Positions 22,400-28,804 of a stretch of DNA of 28,804 nucleotides are shown here, piece after piece (within the stretch, counting starts at the first letter, position 1; every line of letters begins with the position of its first letter). The position numbers were made by a program, and so were the translations under genes. Under the pieces are notes generated by a model. That model did not search any database, was not told the DNA's origin, and was given only the letters and a program-made list of their open reading frames with translations. The DNA is from Schoenoplectus triqueter (lineage: Eukaryota; Streptophyta; Magnoliopsida; Poales; Cyperaceae): NCBI GenBank assembly GCA_964058805.1, contig CAXKVV010000864.1, positions 1-28,804 of the forward strand, read 5' to 3'.

Positions 22400-24060
22400 T
22401 TATATGTGGGCAATTATGGCACATTTCCTCATTCTGTCATTCCATTACTCTTCTTCCCTCTTCGTCTTCTCTGCCGCATCTCTCTTCTTATTATTCTTCT
22501 TCTTCTACTGTTCCTCCTCCTGTTCATCCACCTTCTTCTCTACCTAATATCTCTCTCTGATCTGGTATAGCTTCTCATAGTAGGGTTCTTCATTTTCTGG
22601 AAAATGATCTCTCGGCTAAAACTGAGGAAGAACTATCTACAAGAGTGATTTTTGAGGCTCGAGGGGTTAATCAGGGTGATTTGTTAACGACTCTGAAAGT
22701 TTATTTTTCTTGTAGGGGTCATCATTGGACTGTTAAGTTTGTGGGAAACAATAGGTTTTTAGCCCATGCTCCGGCTAAATGGAAAGAACAGGCGTTAGGA
22801 AAGCGTTATATTTTATTGGGTGAGGTCTTTATTAGGGTTTTTAGGGCTGACTCTGCTTTCCTTCAAGGTTTAGATCTAATGCAGGTTTGGGTTAAGATTA
22901 CAGATCTATCAGTTGGATTACGTAATAGAGAGGTTATTGTCTATTTGGTGCAAGAGTTTGCTACTTTGCTTGAGTGTGATATGGCGTCTCATTATCGTTT
23001 GGATATACCTTGGTGTCGAGTTCTATTAGAGGTTGCAGATTATGAGATTATTCTATCTTATCAGTGAATTGAGTACATTAAGAGGTCTAATGTGAAGAAG
23101 ATCTTTAAAAAAAAATTTACTGTTCATCAAATCTTACCTAGGACCTCTCCTTTTGGTTTGGGTAAGCGTTCTACATATTGGCAACCTGCTGAGCCAGGTC
23201 CTAAATGATTTGCTTTAGAAAAATCAGGGGATTTGGGTGGTTCTAGTACTGGTGGTTTGGGTGTTGGCACTGGTGGTTCTGGTATTGGTGGGGGGTTTAG
23301 TGGTATTGGTGGTTCTTGTGGTATTAGTGGTACTGGTGGTTCTAGTTGTGGTTCTGGTTTGAGGGTTTTGGTCATGAATTCTGATACTAGTGGTTCTGGT
23401 TTGACTACTGGCAAAGGGGTTCAGGAGTTTTGGGTTTAGTTCTTAGGAGATCTTGTTCTACTGGTAAGGGCCCCGACTCTGGGGTATTAGGTCCAGATCC
23501 TAGCTCTTTGTTTGGGGCTACTGGTGTTCTGAGAGGGCCTTCTGGTACAATGGTCGAGGTGGATCTTGTCAAGACTAGTCCTTTGGGTACCCAGGCTGAG
23601 GGTTTTAAGGTATATGGGGACAAAGTGGAGGATGGTTGGGATGATCTAGTTTCTCATATAGAGTGCACTGACGAGTTGGGATGGGGACTTAGGAGGCCAC
23701 TTCTTCACCGGCTCCGTCTCTCACTCCTGTGGAGCCTTCGGTGGTTATATCTCATTCCCTTCTTTGGCCATGGTGGTGTACCATCCTCCTGCTGACTCTC
23801 CGGTGGCTGCTTCTGATCTGCCAGCAACTTTGCCAGTTAAGGGTGCTAATACTTCAGGTAAGTCTTCTTACTCTATTTCTGCTCTGGGTAATTTCATTCC
23901 TTTCTCCACTCTATCTAATGTGGAGATTGCGCGTTTGATTGAGGATTATGAGGTTATTTTTCATGCTACAGAGCACAAAAAGGAAGAAATAATTCAAGAT
24001 ATTAAGAATATGGAGTTTAAAAATTTTCGTCTTTTTTGGAGAGCTTACCTTTGGTTTTGA
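22400..24060 (+). pseudogene. LINE ORF1 (DUF4283-like) remnant
   Basis: Order seen: a Ser/Pro-rich start (22400-22557), then a DUF4283-like RNA-binding region (about 22560-23067, with LENDLSAKTEEEL, WTVKFVGNNRFLAHAP and VWVKITDLSVGLRN). Next is a Gly/Ser-rich linker (23233-23410), then a section read in another frame (23430-23700), then a tail in the first frame again (to 24060). In-frame TGA stops lie at 22558, 23065 and 23206, and at least two frameshifts occur. No zinc knuckle is visible. In live elements this protein binds the element RNA; here it is dead. Confidence 0.75.
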
Positions 24061-24115
24061 AAAATCATTCTGTGGTACATGGGGATTTTGATGAGTGTCA
24101 GGTTGTGATTTATTC

Positions 24116-24990
24116 ATGAAAATTTTAAATTATAATTTATGAGGTGTCGCTCCTCTGAAAAGCATCATTATTTAAAAGAATTTTTGAAAAGAGAACATAT
24201 TGATGTGGTCTGTTTACAAGAAACTAAAATAGATATTTTTTCTAATCGTATATTTTTATCTATTTCTACTCTTTTTCAATGTTGGTACTTTATACCAGCA
24301 TCTGGTTCTTCGGGGGGTATTGTGTTGGGTTTAAATGATGTGGTATTGAAAGTTCTTTCTGTTAAACCGGGTTATTTTAGTATTACAGTTTTATTGCGGA
24401 ATAAATGAGATCATTTTCAATGGGCACTAACTACCCTTTTATGGTCATGTTTTGGCTTCTCTTAAATTTGATTTTTGGATGGAATTATATTCTTTGGTTC
24501 TTTGGTGTCCCGGGGCTTAGGTTATTGGGGGGACTTTAATGTCATACGATCTCGGAGAGAAAAATTAGGCGTTTCTTTTGATTTTCATAATATGTTTGCT
24601 TTTAATTACTGGATTGATTTTTTTGATTTACTTGATTATCAGGGAATGAATAGGTTTTTGATAGATTTTTCGTTAATGGGGATTGAGAAGTGAATTATAA
24701 ATCTACTAGTTATTACTGTTTACCACGTTTATTTTCTAACTACTCTCCTATAATTCTTGACACAGGTTGTATAAACTTTCCAACTATATATCATTTTCGT
24801 TTTGAATTTTTTTGGATTTCTCAGGAGGGTTTTTCTTCTTTGGTTTCAGTGTGGTAGGGTTAATGATTCTTAGGTTTTAATAAGGCTGTGGGATGACAAA
24901 TTAAAATAAAACATATGAGTCTTAAAATGAAGGGTTGGAGACATAATTTATCTCATTCTGTACAGTTAAAGATGCATAGGTTTTACTAAG
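24116..24990 (+). pseudogene. LINE ORF2, endonuclease part (remnant)
   Basis: The start MKILNYNL at 24116 matches the usual ORF2 opening (MKIL-WN-RG), but the next codon is TGA (24140) where Arg is expected. A frameshift follows, after which HHYLKEFLKREHIDVV and the catalytic Glu motif LQETK (24214-24228) are readable. GDFNVI (24529-24546) holds the Asp/Asn pair of the APE-type endonuclease. The final S-D-H motif is lost: the matching stretch near 24740 reads SNYSPIIL. Several more stops follow. LINE-like sequence fades near 24990. Confidence 0.8.
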
Positions 24991-24999
24991 TTCAGCTCC

Positions 25000-27231
25000 T
25001 ACTAATTCCTCTGCACTTAATGGTGCTTTCAATTATAGGAAGGCGGAGCGAATCCGGAAAGATTGCCTCAGTGTCGGAGTCATCCCCAGAAAGATTCCCT
25101 TCTTAGCTTCAGTTAATTTTTCACTCTTTGGAAGTAGTTATTTGATGATATATTGGTGTACAGTCAAAGCCTGAAAGAATACAAACAAAGTACCTATAAT
25201 CCCTCATCTCTTTTTCCTCTTTTCTAAAACAAGCTCTCTATCACCTCTTTATACTGCTTTTCGTCTCCCTTTCAATACTCTCCATGCTAATTATTAGTTT
25301 TAGATAACTCTATCCTCTCTTTAAAAAAAATTCACCATACATTTGCCTCGATTTAAAAAAAATTACATCAATAAAAAATTAAAAAAACTCTCAAAAAAGA
25401 TCATTTATTGGTATATTAGGATAATACTTTAAATCATATATGTTATCTGTATCCATATAAATATATAACCCCTTAGTAATGGCTGAAAATCGTTGCTATA
25501 GGGTTCTATATTTATATTGATATAGAATATATTTGATATATAGTAATGTTCTAAAATTATTAAAATGGTTCTGAGGTTAGGGAACATGTGTAGGGATTTT
25601 ATTAGTGTAACTAGTGTATAAATTTAAAAAATTTCATCTAAAACACCAAAAGGATCTTGTACGTGACTTAAACTGAACCAAATACAAGTTATAAACTAGA
25701 TTAATATACTTTTGATGCGTGCTTGAGTCACTAGAAGGGCAGGAAACGTTCGGGAGACGCGCATGACACTAAAAGACCAACTGAGATCTCCAACGGTATC
25801 CACCAAGAACAGCCCATAAACGCCTTCTCAACCTCTCATTAGAGAAATTGAGAGTGCTCTCCTTGATCCTTTGGTCCTTCTCCACGAATTTTAACTCTTA
25901 GAAGTGGTGAAAATGGTTCTCAACACATGAGAGAGTCAAAACTGGTGCAGCAGAATTTCAGTGCAGTTGGGGATAAAAAAATCTAGGTTTTCTTGACTGT
26001 ACACATGGACTTTTAATATATTGAAACCTTCCACTAATAGTTGGCCACATCTTGTCCAAATTTGAGCCAATTTGGAGCAAGATAACCCCTGAACCGATTA
26101 AAAAACTACACCGTGCGCAGAACCGTACGCGCAGAAAAACTGCATTGGAGTCAAAATTACGGACCGAAGTCCACAAATGTGGACCATAGTTTTTTCTCTG
26201 GTTCCCGGTTCGGGTTTTGGTTGCATAGGGTCGCTCGGGGTCGTACGCGGTCCGCACGGAGCCTGAAAAACTTCCCCGACCCTATTGTCATCTATTTTGA
26301 TATACTTATCAAACTCTTTGATAAATATACTTAATTAATCATGTCCGGCGATTAATTAACTCATGTTAATGTCCAATAACTCATACCAAATGATCAAGGA
26401 ATGTTTATAGGCTTTATTCTTATACGGTGTGACCCTTTGGGACCTGTATACACTTAACATTGAGATTAAAATACTTTCAATCACCATAGATCATAAGCGG
26501 CACATAGTAATGCACATTATGACCCATAAGCAATACATATATAATGTACGCTATAATTATCATGGTCCTAGATGACGACAATCATCCGATCTCATTCCAT
26601 GTCACATGATATCCAGAACGGTGTAAAATAGGAACGTGTTATTCTTGCACTATATTCTTTATCTAGGGGCGCTCAATTTGGATACCATCGCTCACGTCAA
26701 CAAACGAGAGGGACATCGGTATTCTTGATTCATACTTCTTCTTCATACAAAAGACATACATCGAGATAAAATCTGTATGGCTGCCAGTTACGGACAACGT
26801 TGGATAATATTCATAAATGCAAATCATTTGTATAAGAAGAACACTCGTCTCATACCTAAAAATTAGCAAGCAAATAAAATACTAATGACACAAACACAAT
26901 CCTTATAGTATTTTATTACAGGTCAAATCCAATAACATGACCAACACGTTATTTATGTAATTGAGCCGATAACACTTATCGTATGATTTGTGAAACATAA
27001 TCATCACTCAATTTACACACCAATCTTAGTTAATTATTGTTCCTAGATAATTAACAGATTAAGAACATTTTAGATTTATTATTAATTAATGTATATATTT
27101 TACAATTGAGTTCAACTCAATATATAAATAATAAATAACTCAATGAACAAATAATATATCATATATAGTCATCCTAATACATAAGCTAAGTATAATCATC
27201 ACATGATTGGTTGTAGATCACTCTAGCACTA
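25000..27231 (-). mobile_element. Insertion splitting the LINE; possible LTR-type sequence
   Basis: About 2.2 kb with no LINE homology. Reading on the minus strand from 27231, it starts TGTTAGTGCTAGAG right at the point where the LINE frame resumes, and TG is the usual LTR start, so a solo or truncated LTR in minus orientation is my best guess. I found no second copy of that start, no retroviral-type protein and no matching 5-bp duplication at the left, so the left limit and class are open. A GC-rich, hairpin-rich patch at 26105-26265 stands out. Open frames here are short and unlike known proteins. The segment 25030-25400 could be a separate unknown piece. Confidence 0.4.
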
Positions 27232-27234
27232 ACA

Positions 27235-28804
27235 TCCTGTTGGGATTAAATCACATATACTTGATTTTTATAAAAAAAATATTTAGTAAAGGTGGGGTTA
27301 CTTAGGGGAAATTGGGTGATGATGTTTGGGGTGTTTTTGAAAAAGTATCTCCTACTTCTATCCCATTTTAACAACAACTTTTTCTATAGAGGAAATACAT
27401 AGGGTTGTTTTTGCTATGGGGGCAGATAAGGCTCCGGGACCTGATAGTTTTTCAATGTCTTTTTATCAAACCTATTGGGAGGTTGTTAAAACAGATTTAT
27501 TTAGTATGTTTGAAAATTTATTTAAGGGTACTTTGGATATTGCTAAACTTAATAGAGCAACATTATGTCTTATCCCCAAGGTACCTAATGCAGCTTTGGT
27601 GACTGAATTTAGGTCTATTGCACTTCTAAATTGTAGTTATAAAATATTTTTCCAGTATTAGCAAATAGATTACAGGTGGTGTTGAATGAGATAATTAGGG
27701 AGTCTCAGAGTACTTTTTTAAAGGGTACATATATTCTTAATTGTGTGGTTACAACACATGAAGTGCTTCACCAGGTTCATATAGACAAAGAAGAGAGTTT
27801 ACTTTTTAAAGTAGATTTTCAAAAGACATTTGATTATTTTAGTTGGACTTATCTATTAGATATATTCAAAGAGGATTTAGTCCTCTGTGGGTTTCTCGGA
27901 TGAAGAAATTACTATAGGGAGGAAGGGTTAATGTACTGGTTAATAGGGAATTGACTGATTATTTTGAATATAGACGAGGGGTTCGATATGGGGATCCTTT
28001 ATCTTCTTACCTATTTATACTAGCAATTGATGGTTTAAATAAAATAATTCAAAAAGGGGTTAGAGCAGGACATTTAGAAGGTTTGGGGCCATCAGATATT
28101 TTCCATGGGAAAATTATTCATTTGCAGTATACTGATAATACTTTAATTTTTCTCAAGGCAAATGCAAAAATGGTTGAAAATTTGAAATGACTTTTTATTA
28201 CATTTAAGGGTATCTCAAGACTCAAGGTTAATTTTGCTAAATCTTAACTTATACTACTTACTATTTTTTCTACACAAGCTCTCCATTTTTTACAAATATT
28301 GGGTTGTAAATTAGGTAAACTGCCAATTAAATATTTGGATATTTCATTGCATCGGCAAGCTCCTTCCAAGAAGATTTGGATGGAGTTGATACGTAGAATT
28401 CAATCAAGGTTACATGTTTGGAAAGACAAGTTCTTATCTTTTGGTGGGCGGTAATGTTACTAAATTATATCTTGTCTTCAATACCATTATATTATCTTTC
28501 TTTATATAAGGTCCTTTCATGGTGTTTACTTATGATTGATAAGATTTGCAAGAATTTCCTTTGGGCAGGGGTGGATAAGGGTACTAACAGGCATATAGCT
28601 TTGATGCGTTGGTTGATTATTTGTACACCTAAACAGTTTGGGGGTTTAGGGCTGTTGAACTTAAAATATATGAATCGGGCTTTATTATTAAAGTGGTGGT
28701 GGAGATTCTCAGTTGATTCTGTGCACTTATGGAAATCAGTTTTAATTATCAAATATCACTTTCGTACTACTGGCACATTATCTTTTTTTTTGAAAATCAT
28801 TTCT
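27235..28804 (+). pseudogene. LINE ORF2, reverse transcriptase and C-terminal part (remnant)
   Basis: The frame resumes with VGIKSHILDFYKKIFSK. Then come KAPGPD (27428-27445), LIPK, FRSIALLN, the GDPLSSYLFILA block (from 27990) and the catalytic centre, which reads YTDN (28128-28139) instead of YADD. The thumb/C-terminal region follows, with LGCKLGKLPIKYL and GGR. The frame from 28454 (LLNYILSSIPLYYLSLYK) stays open to the window end. Stops occur after SIPF, near 27901 and at 28188, with frame changes near 27650, 27900 and 28450. The loss of the second catalytic Asp makes it inactive even apart from the breaks. Confidence 0.88.

Larger units (their letters stand above)
22400..28804 (+). mobile_element. 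Decayed L1-type LINE, interrupted, continuing past the right edge
   Basis: A non-LTR retrotransposon in plus orientation: ORF1 remains, then an APE-type endonuclease, then reverse transcriptase and the C-terminal region. Stops and frameshifts run throughout, and about 2.2 kb of foreign sequence splits ORF2 (about 25000-27231). The 3' end, poly-A tail and target duplication are outside the window, and the 5' end is not sharply defined. It cannot make its own proteins. Confidence 0.85.

Noticed and set aside
23127..23414. Proline-rich 95-residue open frame on the minus strand
   Set aside because: It is the antisense of the Gly/Ser-rich linker of LINE ORF1 (GGT/TCT repeats read backwards as ACC/AGA). 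Flanking plus-strand frames match LINE ORF1, so the plus strand is the real one.

Overview
This is a stretch of nuclear DNA from a flowering plant. The grounds are: a plant-type alpha-tubulin gene with three GT-AG introns, a gene of the plant-only GTD-binding (DUF593, myosin-binding) family, long AT-rich intergenic DNA, and plant-style transposons (foldback MITEs, a hAT-type MITE, a tRNA-derived SINE and an L1-type LINE). I cannot place it to family or genus.

Layout from left to right. Positions 1-6280 hold one nuclear tRNA-Gly gene (anticodon TCC, minus strand), a GA microsatellite that may sit in the 5' leader of a minus-strand gene running off the left edge, a hAT-type MITE with a perfect 8-bp target duplication, and several layers of AT-rich repeats. 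Positions 6280-9540 hold the alpha-tubulin gene (plus strand, four exons, 450 aa) with a foldback MITE in its upstream region. Positions 9540-13100 are intergenic and contain two more long-inverted-repeat MITEs. Positions 13594-16008 hold a two-exon gene for a GTD-binding/myosin-binding-like protein, with an intact SINE in its intron close to the 3' splice site. Converging on it from the other strand (21086 down to 17669) is a complete two-exon gene for EFL1, the EF-2-like GTPase of 60S ribosome maturation. A second member of the foldback MITE family lies just upstream of the EFL1 start. From about 22400 to the right edge lies a decayed plus-strand LINE (ORF1, endonuclease, reverse transcriptase), split by about 2.2 kb of unrelated sequence and still open at the window end.

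The three complete protein genes are housekeeping or cytoskeletal genes with no obvious joint pathway. Tubulin and the myosin-binding-like protein both relate to the cytoskeleton, but plant gene neighbours are rarely functionally linked, so I read nothing into it. I found no convincing new protein system. The less ordinary content is the set of foldback elements: at least five structured MITEs, three of them sharing one core and two of those lying upstream of genes. Other points of note are the SINE next to a splice acceptor and a short palindromic triple repeat at 12872-12950.
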